Assembly: GCA_021204025.1 (NCBI GenBank)
Contig: JAJQAC010000087.1
Span: 62,001-126,000, forward strand
DNA from: Clostridiales bacterium
GTDB taxonomy: Bacteria > Bacillota > Clostridia > Lachnospirales > Lachnospiraceae
DNA: 64,000 nucleotides
Direction of reading: 5' to 3'
Shown piece by piece: positions 55,507-64,000 of this stretch (position 1 is its first letter; the number at the start of each line of letters is the position of its first letter). The notes beneath the pieces were generated by a model. That model had not been told where the DNA came from and did not search any database. It was given only the letters and a program-made list of their open reading frames with translations. Position numbers and translations under genes: made by a program.

Positions 55507-56847
55507 CTATTCTTGTCCTTCAGCCGCACTTCTCCGGATCTCTTCCATATGTTCACGGATTTTACGTTCATATCCCTGATCGGAAGGCCGGTAAAAGACA
55601 CTGTCCGCGAGATCATCCGGCAGATACTGCTGCTCGACATAGTGATTGGGGTAGTCATGCGCATACTTATATCCGATTCCCCGGCCGAGTTTTTCAGCGC
55701 CCCGATAATGCGAATCCTGCAGATAAGACGGCACCGGCGATGCCTTTCTGCTTTTTACTACGTCCATTGCGTCATTGATCGCACAGACCGCCGTGTTGCT
55801 CTTTGGCGCCGTCGCGACATAAGTCACCGCCTGCGACAGGATGATCTGGGCCTCCGGCATCCCGACCCGCTCTACTGCCTGAGCAGCGCTTACCGCCACC
55901 GTCAGCGCCATCGGATCTGCATTTCCCACATCCTCCGACGCACAGATCATGATCCGTCTCGCGATAAAACGGATATCCTCACCCGCATAGAGCATCCGTG
56001 CGAGATAGTAAACCGCGGCATCCGGATCGGATCCCCGCATGCTCTTAATAAATGCTGAAATCGTATCATAATGGTTGTCGCCGTCCTTATCATAGCGCAC
56101 AGCCCGTTTCTGGATGCACTCCTGCGCAACGTCAAGCGTAATATGGATCAGCCCATCTACCGGGTCACGATCCGTCGTCAATACTCCGAGCTCCACTGCG
56201 TTCAGCGCCGCTCTCGCGTCGCCGCCCGAAACATCAGCCAGAAAATCCGCCGCGTCTTCCTCAATTCTCGCGTTGTAAGTTCCCATGCCCCGCTCCGGGT
56301 CCTCGATTGCCCGCCGGATCAGCACCTTTACGTCGTCCTTCTCCAACGCCTTTAATTCAAAAATCCGAGACCGGGACAGCAGCGCGCCGTTGACCTCAAA
56401 ATAAGGATTCTCCGTCGTCGCACCGATCAGAATAATCGTTCCGTCCTCCACAAAAGGGAGCAGATAATCCTGCTGGCCCTTATTAAACCGGTGAATCTCA
56501 TCGATAAAGAGAATCGTCTTTTTCCCATACATCCCCATAGCGTCCTGCGCCTTACGGACGACGTCCTCCATATCCTTTTTTCCCGCTGCCGTTGCATTGA
56601 TCTGGGAAAATTCCGCGCTTGTCGTATTCGCGATCACTTTCGCAAGCGTAGTCTTGCCCGTCCCGGGAGGACCGTAAAAAATGATCGAACCCAGCTTGTC
56701 CGCCCGGATTGCCCGATATAAAAGTTTATCCTTTCCGATCAGATGTCTTTGTCCTACTACCTCATCCAGCGTCCGGGGGCGCATCCTCGACGCCAGCGGC
56801 GATTCTCTCTCCTGGAGATTACTTCTCATATAATCAAATAAATCCAT
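55507..56847 (-). CDS. rarA: Replication-associated recombination protein RarA (MgsA)
   Basis: A 446-residue AAA+ ATPase that acts at stalled replication forks. Walker A is GPPGTGKTTLAKV (near 59-66), Walker B FIDEIHRFNKGQQD, sensor 1 IGATTENPYFEV, and SGGDARAALNAVE the sensor 2 arginine. The C-terminal MgsA tetramerisation region ends YKYAHDYPNHYVEQQYLPD. Length matches the family. It is monocistronic between rho and the deacetylase gene. Confidence 0.96.
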   Translation of the reverse strand: MDLFDYMRSNLQERESPLASRMRPRTLDEVVGQRHLIGKDKLLYRAIRADKLGSIIFYGPPGTGKTTLAKVIANTTSAEFSQINATAAGKKDMEDVVRKAQDAMGMYGKKTILFIDEIHRFNKGQQDYLLPFVEDGTIILIGATTENPYFEVNGALLSRSRIFELKALEKDDVKVLIRRAIEDPERGMGTYNARIEEDAADFLADVSGGDARAALNAVELGVLTTDRDPVDGLIHITLDVAQECIQKRAVRYDKDGDNHYDTISAFIKSMRGSDPDAAVYYLARMLYAGEDIRFIARRIMICASEDVGNADPMALTVAVSAAQAVERVGMPEAQIILSQAVTYVATAPKSNTAVCAINDAMDVVKSRKASPVPSYLQDSHYRGAEKLGRGIGYKYAHDYPNHYVEQQYLPDDLADSVFYRPSDQGYERKIREHMEEIRRSAAEGQE

Positions 56848-56966
56848 CGTACTTTTCCTTCTCTGAAACGAAAATCACAGTCCTTTTTCTAAACCCGATC
56901 TGACAGGAAACAGCATCCACCTTTTCCTTATATCGTCTCCTGATAAGTATAATGAGATTTCGGCTC

Positions 56967-57740
56967 TCAGTCAATCACCAGTTCATCCGCAGTAACAAAG
57001 ACATAGCCTTCTTTTTGAAACAGATCAATCAGTTCAAGCGCCGCGTCCACAGACTCCTGCAGGATATCATGCATCAGAATAATACTTCCATCTTCTGCTT
57101 CCCGGCTCACCCGGCTGACAATAGCAGCCGTATCCTTAAGCTTCCAGTCCAGGGAATCCACCGTCCAGAACACCGGAGTCAGATCCAGACGCTCCTCCAG
57201 TTCCTCATTCCAGTCCCCATAGGGCGGCCGCAGGTATTCCGGCCGTTTTCCGGTAATATCTTCGATCAGTTTTTCATTTTTTTCAATATTAATGCAGGCC
57301 GCTTCCACACCTTCTTTTGTCATCTGGACGTGACGAAAACCATGATTTCCGATAAGGTGTCCGTCCTCCTGCATCTGCCTGACCAGATCTTCATTTCCGG
57401 CAATATTTTCCCCCATCAGAAAAAATGTCGCCACCACGCCCCGCTCCCGCAGACCGTCCAGCAAAAGTTTGGTGGTGGACGCGTCCGGTCCGTCATCAAA
57501 GGTCAGCGCAAGCACCTTTGCCTCTGTCCGGGACTGTATTCTCTCACCTCCTGAAACCGGATATCCTTCTTCGGTTCTCGGAAAATCCGATGACACAGAC
57601 TTCGTCTCCTCAACCGGCAGCCGGTGCCTGTACCATGCCGACGCACCTCCCGCGACAATGCCTAAAAACAGCGCGTCTGTCAGAAGCACCGCAAATAAAA
57701 TCCGCGAATCCCGCCGCAGCCCGCGCTCTTTTCGTCTCAT
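56967..57740 (-). CDS. Polysaccharide deacetylase (NodB domain)
   Basis: A 257-residue exported or membrane-anchored enzyme. Residues 10-30 are a hydrophobic anchor (ILFAVLLTDALFLGIVAGG). The NodB domain has LALTFDDGPDAST (catalytic Asp pair), LIGNHGFRH (metal histidines) and RPPYGDWNEEL, and ends near LILMHDILQES. All core metal and catalytic residues are kept. It probably removes acetyl groups from peptidoglycan or another cell-wall glycan. GGGGAAG precedes the ATG. Confidence 0.92.
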   Translation of the reverse strand: MRRKERGLRRDSRILFAVLLTDALFLGIVAGGASAWYRHRLPVEETKSVSSDFPRTEEGYPVSGGERIQSRTEAKVLALTFDDGPDASTTKLLLDGLRERGVVATFFLMGENIAGNEDLVRQMQEDGHLIGNHGFRHVQMTKEGVEAACINIEKNEKLIEDITGKRPEYLRPPYGDWNEELEERLDLTPVFWTVDSLDWKLKDTAAIVSRVSREAEDGSIILMHDILQESVDAALELIDLFQKEGYVFVTADELVID

Positions 57741-57949
57741 CGGCTTCCCCTGATCTGCCTGTTACTATCAGGTTATGCGGAAAATAGAAAGATTAGAACA
57801 ACAGATCTCTGTATTAAAAACATTCTTTATCAATCTTAAGTACGCATGCCGCATCCAGTGGGACAAAATTAAAAAAATGTTCAGACAGTTCCTTTTCCCC
57901 TGTCCGGAATAATATTCTACATTAATGAATATTCCCTTCAGGTATCTCT

Positions 57950-58843
57950 ATGAACCATATCCGAACACGGCTTCATGCGGAACATACCGGCGGACTGACT
58001 GGCCGCGGCGTAGGCGTCGCGGTACTGGACACCGGATGTTTTCCTCATGAAGATTTTTCTGATAGAATCTCCGCTTTTTACGATATTGTCCACCGTCAGG
58101 GGCAGACGCCCTATGATGATAACGGACATGGCACGCACGTCTGCGGCATCATCGCCGGGAGCGGTCTGACCTCCGGCGGACGCTTTGCCGGAATTGCCCC
58201 CGGATGTCACCTGATCCCCGTCAAGGTACTGGATCAGAAAGGGAACGGTTTCTCCTCTGATATGATCACCGGACTACGGCTCATCCGTCAGAAACAGAGC
58301 TTATATCATATCCGCATCATCAATATCTCCATCGGTTCCCTCTCCGGACAGAGATTCGGCGAAGACTCTGCTCTGGTAAACGAAGTCAATGCCGCCTGGG
58401 ATGACGGCCTGATCATCGTCGCCGCGGCCGGCAATATGGGACCGGATAAAGGCAGTGTCACCGCTCCCGGTATCAGCCGCAAAGTCATCACCGTCGGAAG
58501 CTCTGACGACTGTCTGCCAGTCAATGTCCAAGGGAAACGTATGATCCATTACTCCGGCCGCGGCCCCACCGGTTCCTGCATATGCAAGCCGGATATTGTA
58601 GCCCCAGGAGCCATGGTTGCGAGCTGCGCAAACCGCTCCCGCTCCTACACGGTCAAAAGCGGGACCTCCATGTCAACGCCGATCGTTACCGGCGCTATCG
58701 CACTTCTCCTTGAAAGACATCCAAACCTCACTAATCGGGACATCAAACTCCTGCTGCGCAACCGGGCTGTTGATCTCGGCTTGCCGCAGAACCAGCAGGG
58801 GTGGGGGATGCTGGATATCCGCAGGCTTCTGGCAACCGAGTAA
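57950..58843 (+). CDS. S8 family serine peptidase (intracellular subtilase)
   Basis: A 297-residue subtilisin-like protease with no signal peptide or propeptide, so it acts in the cytoplasm, similar to AprX/IspA enzymes. The triad is complete: Asp in GVAVLDTGCF (near 24), His in NGHGTHVCGI (near 61), Ser in SGTSMSTPIVTGA (near 241), with the oxyanion Asn in AAAGNMGPD. The ribosome site is weak (CAGG) and no promoter was found in the 209-base gap. The stop codon and last codon (GAG TAA, 58838-58843) lie inside the repeat element that begins there, so the C-terminus may have been set by the repeat. Confidence 0.93.
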   Translation: MNHIRTRLHAEHTGGLTGRGVGVAVLDTGCFPHEDFSDRISAFYDIVHRQGQTPYDDNGHGTHVCGIIAGSGLTSGGRFAGIAPGCHLIPVKVLDQKGNGFSSDMITGLRLIRQKQSLYHIRIINISIGSLSGQRFGEDSALVNEVNAAWDDGLIIVAAAGNMGPDKGSVTAPGISRKVITVGSSDDCLPVNVQGKRMIHYSGRGPTGSCICKPDIVAPGAMVASCANRSRSYTVKSGTSMSTPIVTGAIALLLERHPNLTNRDIKLLLRNRAVDLGLPQNQQGWGMLDIRRLLATE

Positions 58844-59008
58844 GAGGCGGCTTTTTCGCCTCATACTTGCTGCGCGGTTGCTGTGTGCCAGTGGCATCTG
58901 CACTCCGTTTCGGTCCGTCCTTAACGTGTGCCAATGGCACACAGGACCGTTTAGCAACGACCGAAGCGGAGCGTAGAACAGGTGCGGCATCAGCCGCAAA
59001 AATTCCTT
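58838..59008. repeat. Composite dispersed repeat, copy 3
   Basis: The GAGTA-a-GAGGCG (58838-58849) / CGCCTC-a-TACTT (58857-58868) hairpin of family 1 leads into GTTGCT, GTGTGCCAGTGGCA, an inserted stretch with a second GTGTGCCAaTGGCACAC (58926-58942), and TTTAGCAACGACCGAAGCGG shared with 39 kb. GGTGCGGCATCAGCCGCAAA (58981-59000) shared with copy 1 follows. Both repeat families are therefore mixed here. Confidence 0.8.
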
Positions 59009-59024
59009 ACCCGCCCCTGCGCAT

Positions 59025-59065
59025 AAAAAACAGGCAGAAGTTTTTTCTTCCTTCTGCCTGCTTTT
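59025..59065. terminator. Bidirectional terminator between the subtilase gene and serA
   Basis: CAGGCAGAAG (59031-59040) and CTTCTGCCTG (59051-59060) pair perfectly around a 10-nt loop. Six A precede it (T-run for serA on the minus strand) and CTTTTCC follows on the plus strand. Confidence 0.9.
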
Positions 59066-59098
59066 CCTTTCAAACATTTTCTATGAATCTTCCGCTCT

Positions 59099-60271
59099 CT
59101 ACTCAGCCTGCTGGATCACTCTTACCCGCAGTACGCCGTCCACGCTCCTCAGATTCTGCACGGTAGTCGCGTTTGGCACTCCGTCCAGATCCATCAGCGT
59201 ATACGCGTATTTGTTTTTACTCTTATTGGTCATATCCGAAATATTGATCCCGCCAGCTGCCAGCATACCGGTCACCTGTCCGATCATATTCGGCACATTG
59301 CGGTGCATAACCGCGACACGGGCCGCCGCCTTGCAGACTCCCATATCGCACTCCGGATAATTGACCGAATTGTGGATATTGCCGTTTTCCAGATAATCCA
59401 TAACCTCAATGACCGCCATCTTCGCGCAGTTGTCCTCAGACTCTTCTGTAGACGCCCCCAGATGCGGAATGATGATCGCGTTTTCCATATTGGCGCTCTT
59501 TGCGTTCGGGAAATCGCTTACATAGCGTCTCACCTTGCCGGAAGCCAGAGCCTCCGCCATATCATCATCATTCACCAGAAGATCACGCGCAAAGTTCAGG
59601 ATCACCACGCCATCCTTCATCCGTGAGAAATTGGACTTGTTTAACATTCCCTTTGTGGAATCCATCAGCGGTACATGGATCGTAATGTAATCACATTCCG
59701 CATAGATGATGTCCGCGCTGGTGATATGTTTCACATCACGGGACAGATTCCAGGCCGCATTGACAGAGATAAACGGATCATATCCATATACTTCCATCCC
59801 CAGACCGGCAGCCGCGTTAGCTACCTCCGCGCCGATCGCGCCCAGACCGATCACGCCCAGCTTTTTGCCGCGAATCTCTCCGCCGGCAAACGCTTTTTTT
59901 GCTTTTTCTGCGCTCTTTCCGATATTTTCATCCGCCTTATTGGCTCTGCACCAGTCAATACCGCCAATGACGTCACGGGCCGCCAGCAGGAGACCGCACA
60001 ACACCAGTTCTTTTACTCCGTTGGCATTGGCGCCAGGCGTGTTAAATACAACGATGCCCTCTTGTGCACAACGTTCCAGCGGGATGTTATTGACTCCTGC
60101 GCCGGCTCTGCCGATTGTGAGAACATGCTCTGAAAACTCCGTCTCATGAAGAGATGCGCTGCGAAGCAGGATCCCATCTGCATCCTCGATGTTTTCCGTC
60201 AGTTCATATTCCTGAGTCAGAAATCCCAGGCCATACTTGGAAATCGCGTTAAGACAATGGATCTTTCTCAT
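59099..60271 (-). CDS. serA: D-3-phosphoglycerate dehydrogenase
   Basis: A 390-residue NAD enzyme starting serine synthesis. The Rossmann loop is GVIGLGAIGAEVANAA, followed by GYDPF. The catalytic residues lie in NFARDLLVND (Arg) and IIPHLGASTEES (His). A C-terminal ACT domain (about 320-390, NMIGQVTGMLAAGGINISDM) is present, so serine feedback is likely. It is shorter than the E. coli form. Its ATG overlaps the serC stop, so serC-serA is one operon. Phosphoserine phosphatase is not in the window. Confidence 0.95.
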   Translation of the reverse strand: MRKIHCLNAISKYGLGFLTQEYELTENIEDADGILLRSASLHETEFSEHVLTIGRAGAGVNNIPLERCAQEGIVVFNTPGANANGVKELVLCGLLLAARDVIGGIDWCRANKADENIGKSAEKAKKAFAGGEIRGKKLGVIGLGAIGAEVANAAAGLGMEVYGYDPFISVNAAWNLSRDVKHITSADIIYAECDYITIHVPLMDSTKGMLNKSNFSRMKDGVVILNFARDLLVNDDDMAEALASGKVRRYVSDFPNAKSANMENAIIIPHLGASTEESEDNCAKMAVIEVMDYLENGNIHNSVNYPECDMGVCKAAARVAVMHRNVPNMIGQVTGMLAAGGINISDMTNKSKNKYAYTLMDLDGVPNATTVQNLRSVDGVLRVRVIQQAE

Positions 60272-61353
60272 GCCTGATGTTCCTCCTCAAATTTTTTCAT
60301 AAACGCAACCAGCTTTTCTACGCCCTCCTGCGGCATTGCGTTGTAGATCGAGGCGCGCATACCGCCGACTGTCCGATGCCCCTTCAGGTTGATAAAGCCC
60401 TGTGCCGCCGCCTCTTTCACAAACAGCGCGTCCAGATCTTTATCACCCGTGACAAACGGAACATTCATCAGAGAACGGTCTTCCTTTACCACAGTCCCAT
60501 GAAACATACTGCTCTGATCCAGGAAATCATACAGGATCTTCGCCTTTCTTTCATTGCGCTCTTTCATAGCCGCCAGGCCGCCCTGTTTTTTCAGCCATTT
60601 GAATACCTTTCCGCAGATATAGATGCCATATGCCGGCGGAGTATTGTACAGAGACTTTGCGTCTGCGTGAATCTTATACTGACACATCGTAGGCGTCCCC
60701 GGCAGGACATCCTCCGTGATCAGATCCTCACGGATAATTACAATCACCACACCAGCCGGCCCGATATTCTTCTGAACGCCGCCATAGATGACGCCGTATT
60801 TCTCAACGTCATGCGGTTCAGACAGGAAACAGGATGAAACGTCCGCAACCAGAGTCTTGCCCTTGGTATTGGGCAGCGTCTTATACTTGGTTCCGTAGAT
60901 CGTATTATTCTCACAGATATAAACATAATCCGCGTCTTCGTCAATCGGAAGATCGGAACAGTCCGGGATATACGAAAAGGTCTTGTCCGCACTGGAGGCG
61001 ATGGCAACCGCCTTGCCGTATTTCTGCGCTTCCTGATAAGCCTTCTTCGCCCACTGGCCGGTGATGATATAGTCGGCAACACCGTTCTTCATCAGGTTCT
61101 GCGGGATCATCGCAAACTGCAGGCTCGCACCTCCCTGAAGAAAAAGCACTTTATAGTTATCCGGGATCTTCATCAGATCTCTCAGGTCCGCCTCCGCGTC
61201 GTCGATAATCTGCTGATACTCCTTGGAACGATGGCTCATCTCCATAACTGACTCACCAGTTCCGTTGTAATTCAACATCTCCGCCGCCGCTTCCTCCAGT
61301 ACCTCTACCGGAAGCATTGCCGGACCAGCCGAAAAGTTATACACTCTTTCCAT
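60268..61353 (-). CDS. serC: Phosphoserine aminotransferase
   Basis: A 361-residue PLP enzyme making 3-phosphoserine. NFSAGPAMLPVEVLEEA at the N-terminus and the PLP lysine in GVIYGGVQKNIGPAGV (Lys near 195) are the family signatures; HRTVGGMRASIYNAMP near the end binds the phosphate. The start at 61353 has GAGGAG upstream; the frame extension to 61386 lacks support. It follows ilvB by 33 bases and overlaps serA. Confidence 0.96.
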   Translation of the reverse strand: MERVYNFSAGPAMLPVEVLEEAAAEMLNYNGTGESVMEMSHRSKEYQQIIDDAEADLRDLMKIPDNYKVLFLQGGASLQFAMIPQNLMKNGVADYIITGQWAKKAYQEAQKYGKAVAIASSADKTFSYIPDCSDLPIDEDADYVYICENNTIYGTKYKTLPNTKGKTLVADVSSCFLSEPHDVEKYGVIYGGVQKNIGPAGVVIVIIREDLITEDVLPGTPTMCQYKIHADAKSLYNTPPAYGIYICGKVFKWLKKQGGLAAMKERNERKAKILYDFLDQSSMFHGTVVKEDRSLMNVPFVTGDKDLDALFVKEAAAQGFINLKGHRTVGGMRASIYNAMPQEGVEKLVAFMKKFEEEHQA

Positions 61354-61386
61354 AATTTTCTCCTCTTTTCTTACTGCATCATTCAT

Positions 61387-63096
61387 TTATTGCCGGATCT
61401 TTAAATCGGTATCATCGAACGCGTCCTGAATCGCATTGCCCGGTGAAACCATCGGATATACCTTATCGTCACAGTTGATCTGACAGTCGATCACCACCGG
61501 TACCTGCGCTTTCATCGCTTCCTCCAGCACCGGCCGCAGTTCCTCTCTGCTGACCACACGGTACGCTTTCGCGCCCATCGCCTCTGACAGCTTACAGTAA
61601 TCCACCGAATCATTCAGCATCGTAGCGGCATATCGTTTCCCGTAGAAAAGAGTCTGCCACTGACGCACCATACCCAGTACCTGATTATTAATGATCACCT
61701 CGATGACCGGTACGCCATAACGCGCCGCCGTTGCCACTTCATTCATATTCATACGGAAACAGCCGTCACCTGCGATATTGAAGATCGGCATATCCGGTTT
61801 TTCCATATCCTCATACGCCAGCTTTGCCCCGATGGACGCCCCCAGGCCATAACCCATCGTTCCCAGACCGCCGGACGTCAGAAGCTGTCTCGGTCTTGAA
61901 TACTTATAATACTGAGCCGCCCACATCTGATTCTGCCCGACCTCGGTACAGATCACCGCATTTCCCTTTGTTATATCATAGATCGTCTCTATCACATAAG
62001 GCCCGGTCAGCTGACTTTTATCATACCGCAGCGGATACATATCCTTCAACCGTTCCATATGCACGATCCATTCATCATGATGGATCGGATCCAGACGCGT
62101 ATTCAGTTTTCTTAAGACCGTCTTCAGATCGCCGATGATCCTCACGTCCGCATGGACATTTTTGTTGATCTCAGCCGCGTCAACATCGATGTGTATCACC
62201 TTTGCATTCTTCGCGAACATTGCAGTATTGCCGGTCACACGGTCGCTGAAACGTGCTCCCGCCACAATCAGCAGATCACACTCACTCACGCCAAAGTTGG
62301 ACGCCTTTGTTCCATGCATACCCAGCATACCGGTGTAAAGAGCATCTGTTCCGTCAAAGGCTCCCTTTCCCATCAGAGAGTCCGCGACCGGCGCCTGAAT
62401 CTTGTGAGCCAGTGTTCGCAGTTCCTCCGAAGCGCCCGACAGGATCGCGCCGCCGCCGACAAAAATGAACGGCTTCTTCGATCTCTGGATCAGCTCCATG
62501 GCTGCCTCCAGATCCTCCTCCCGGATCGTATCCTTCTGACGCTCCACACGATGCGGCTCCTCGGGAGTAAATTCACATTTCTCAATCGTCGCATTTTTTG
62601 TAATATCGATCAGCACCGGTCCCGGCCGGCCGCTCTGCGCGATCTGAAACGCGCGGCGGATGGTCTTTGCCAGATTTTTTACGTCTTTTACGATAAAATT
62701 ATACTTGGTAATCGGCATCGTTATGCCAAGGATATCGATCTCCTGAAAGCTGTCCTTGCCAAGCAGAGTGACGCCGACATTACAGGTGATCGCGATGAGT
62801 GGAATCGAATCCATGTACGCGGTTGCGATACCTGTAACCAGGTTAGTCGCTCCCGGACCTGAAGTAGCCAGACACACCCCGACCTTTCCTGTCGCTCTCG
62901 AATATCCGTCCGCAGCATGCGCAGCTCCCTGCTCGTGAGAGGTCAGGATATGCCGGATCTCATTCTGATGTTTATAAAGCGCGTCGTATATCTCCAATAT
63001 GGCACCGCCCGGATAGCCAAAAACTGTCTTGACTCCCTGTTCCTTCAGACATTCCACAACAATCTCAGAACCGGGAAGAACTCTGGTCTCTGCCAT
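61387..63096 (-). CDS. ilvB: Acetolactate synthase, large subunit
   Basis: A 569-residue thiamine-diphosphate enzyme for branched-chain amino acid synthesis. FGYPGGAILEIYDAL and the activating Glu in TSHEQGAAHAADGY lie in the N-terminal domain. The ThDP motif GDGCFRMNMNEVATAARYG ends in NNQVLGMVRQWQ, whose Gln-Trp mark a biosynthetic AHAS. It lies 77 bases after ilvD and before serC. The regulatory subunit ilvN is not here. GGAAAGGGG precedes the ATG. Confidence 0.95.
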   Translation of the reverse strand: MAETRVLPGSEIVVECLKEQGVKTVFGYPGGAILEIYDALYKHQNEIRHILTSHEQGAAHAADGYSRATGKVGVCLATSGPGATNLVTGIATAYMDSIPLIAITCNVGVTLLGKDSFQEIDILGITMPITKYNFIVKDVKNLAKTIRRAFQIAQSGRPGPVLIDITKNATIEKCEFTPEEPHRVERQKDTIREEDLEAAMELIQRSKKPFIFVGGGAILSGASEELRTLAHKIQAPVADSLMGKGAFDGTDALYTGMLGMHGTKASNFGVSECDLLIVAGARFSDRVTGNTAMFAKNAKVIHIDVDAAEINKNVHADVRIIGDLKTVLRKLNTRLDPIHHDEWIVHMERLKDMYPLRYDKSQLTGPYVIETIYDITKGNAVICTEVGQNQMWAAQYYKYSRPRQLLTSGGLGTMGYGLGASIGAKLAYEDMEKPDMPIFNIAGDGCFRMNMNEVATAARYGVPVIEVIINNQVLGMVRQWQTLFYGKRYAATMLNDSVDYCKLSEAMGAKAYRVVSREELRPVLEEAMKAQVPVVIDCQINCDDKVYPMVSPGNAIQDAFDDTDLKIRQ

Positions 63097-63124
63097 AATA
63101 CTAAAAACCCCTTTCCTTTCCTCA

Positions 63125-63163
63125 ATGATTCAGGCCGACATGGAAATCAGCGACCTGAATCAT
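63125..63163 (-). other. Intercistronic hairpin between ilvD and ilvB
   Basis: ATGATTCAGG (63125-63134) and CCTGAATCAT (63154-63163) pair perfectly around a 19-nt loop. No T-run follows, so it may adjust transcript stability between the two genes. Confidence 0.55.
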
Positions 63164-63173
63164 GGTTCATTCA

Positions 63174-64000
63174 TTAATTTCCTCTCAGGATCGCTCCCTT
63201 ATCCGCACTGGTTACCAGCCCGGCATAACGTTTCAGATAACCGGACACCTCTTTGGTCTTCGGAGTCCATTTCGCACGGCGGGCCGCAAGCTCTTCGTCC
63301 GAGACCTTCAGGTTAATCTTATAGGCATTGATATCAATCTCAATAATGTCGCCGTCTTCGATCAGGCCAATCGGACCCCCTGCGGCTGCCTCCGGGCTCA
63401 CATGGCCAATGGCCGCGCCGCGGGACGCGCCGCTGAAACGTCCATCCGTGATCAGTGCCACAGAAGATCCCAGCCCCATGCCTACAATCGCTGATGTCGG
63501 ATTGAGCATCTCTCGCATGCCCGGTCCACCCTTCGGTCCTTCATAACGGATCACCACGACATCGCCTGCTTGGATCCTGCCGCCCTTGATCGCCTCAATC
63601 GCCTCTTCCTCACTGTCAAATACTTTGGCCACTCCGGTATTCTTCAGCATCTCCAGCGCTACTGCAGAGCGCTTCACAACACAGCCGTCCGGCGCGATAT
63701 TTCCCTTGAGTACCGCCAGTCCGCCGGTCTTGGAATACGGATTGTCAATCGTACGGATGACCTCCGGATCACGGTTTACCGCGTTTGCGATATTTTCTCC
63801 CACTGTCTTACCAGTAACTGTCATACAGTCCAGATTCAGGAGACCGAGCTTGCTGATCTCTTTCATCACCGCATAGATACCGCCGGCCTCATTCAGATCT
63901 TCCATATAAGTCGGACCTGCAGGCGCCAGATGGCACAGATTCGGTGTCTTCTCGCTGATCTCGTTCGCGATGTCGATGTTGATCTCCACGCCCGCCTCAT
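63174..64000 (-). CDS. ilvD: Dihydroxy-acid dehydratase, 3' part
   Basis: The window holds the C-terminal 275 codons; the gene continues past 64000. The enzyme dehydrates dihydroxyvalerate-type acids in valine and isoleucine synthesis with an iron-sulfur cluster. Marks are [20 protein letters not shown] (cluster Cys), a [12 protein letters not shown] segment, [18 protein letters not shown] and [11 protein letters not shown], ending in GAILRGN. The frame is open to the window edge, so an apparent start at 63989 is not real. ilvB follows by 77 bases. Confidence 0.95.
   Translation of the reverse strand, partial: EAGVEINIDIANEISEKTPNLCHLAPAGPTYMEDLNEAGGIYAVMKEISKLGLLNLDCMTVTGKTVGENIANAVNRDPEVIRTIDNPYSKTGGLAVLKGNIAPDGCVVKRSAVALEMLKNTGVAKVFDSEEEAIEAIKGGRIQAGDVVVIRYEGPKGGPGMREMLNPTSAIVGMGLGSSVALITDGRFSGASRGAAIGHVSPEAAAGGPIGLIEDGDIIEIDINAYKINLKVSDEELAARRAKWTPKTKEVSGYLKRYAGLVTSADKGAILRGN

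Overview
The window looks like about 64 kb of chromosome from a Gram-positive anaerobe of the Clostridia, most likely a gut Lachnospiraceae. The grounds are the gene families (a DUF5688 protein, a PPi-type phosphofructokinase, oxygen-sensitive glycyl-radical enzymes, the rho-rpmE-DUF1385-prmC-prfA order, a CIRCE/HrcA heat-shock operon), strong AGGAGG ribosome sites, and a base composition that by eye is near half G+C. No rRNA, tRNA, CRISPR array, prophage or complete insertion sequence was seen.

Layout. 0.3-8.7 kb: hexuronate catabolism. eda, a PPi-type phosphofructokinase and uxaA lie on the minus strand. A divergent lacI-type regulator, uxaC and an NhaC-type antiporter lie on the plus strand. 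8.7-10.4 kb: an orphan WbaP-type sugar-phosphate transferase. 10.5-15.6 kb: hrcA-grpE-dnaK-dnaJ behind a perfect CIRCE. 15.6-25.3 kb: a ten-gene Mrp/Mbh-like cation/proton antiporter cluster with four large NuoL/M/N-type subunits. 25.4-34.1 kb: a secreted cell-wall-binding protein, murA, a large membrane-anchored protein of unknown function, a DUF5688 protein and uvrB. 34.3-40.4 kb: an accessory island. It holds a TOTE-type primase-helicase interrupted by one in-frame TGA, a schlafen/AlbA-type ATPase frameshifted in a 13-bp tandem repeat, and a UPF0175/DUF3368 toxin-antitoxin pair whose toxin is frameshifted at an A6 run. 40.4-50.1 kb: nucleoside uptake and salvage (deoC, the glycyl-radical pair yjjI/yjjW, a BMP-type ABC importer, udk, add). 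50.1-57.7 kb: prfA, prmC, DUF1385, rpmE, rho, rarA and a polysaccharide deacetylase. 57.9-64 kb: an intracellular subtilase, then serA, serC, ilvB and the 3' part of ilvD.

How it fits together. The uronate genes supply KDPG-derived pyruvate and glyceraldehyde-3-phosphate. A LacI-type operator lies directly on the uxaA promoter, between it and the divergent regulator. The nucleoside block would import nucleosides, deaminate adenosine, phosphorylate uridine and cleave deoxyribose-5-phosphate. The glycyl-radical enzyme there is of unknown reaction but has the same deo linkage in E. coli.

The least ordinary parts are the 34-40 kb island, in which three adjacent conflict-type genes are each broken by a minimal and partly slippage-prone lesion, and a set of palindromic intergenic elements. 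These elements include a 172-bp MITE-like element in the lacI leader, a 184-bp palindrome after uxaA, and two dispersed repeat families, one of which shows a compensatory base-pair change between copies.
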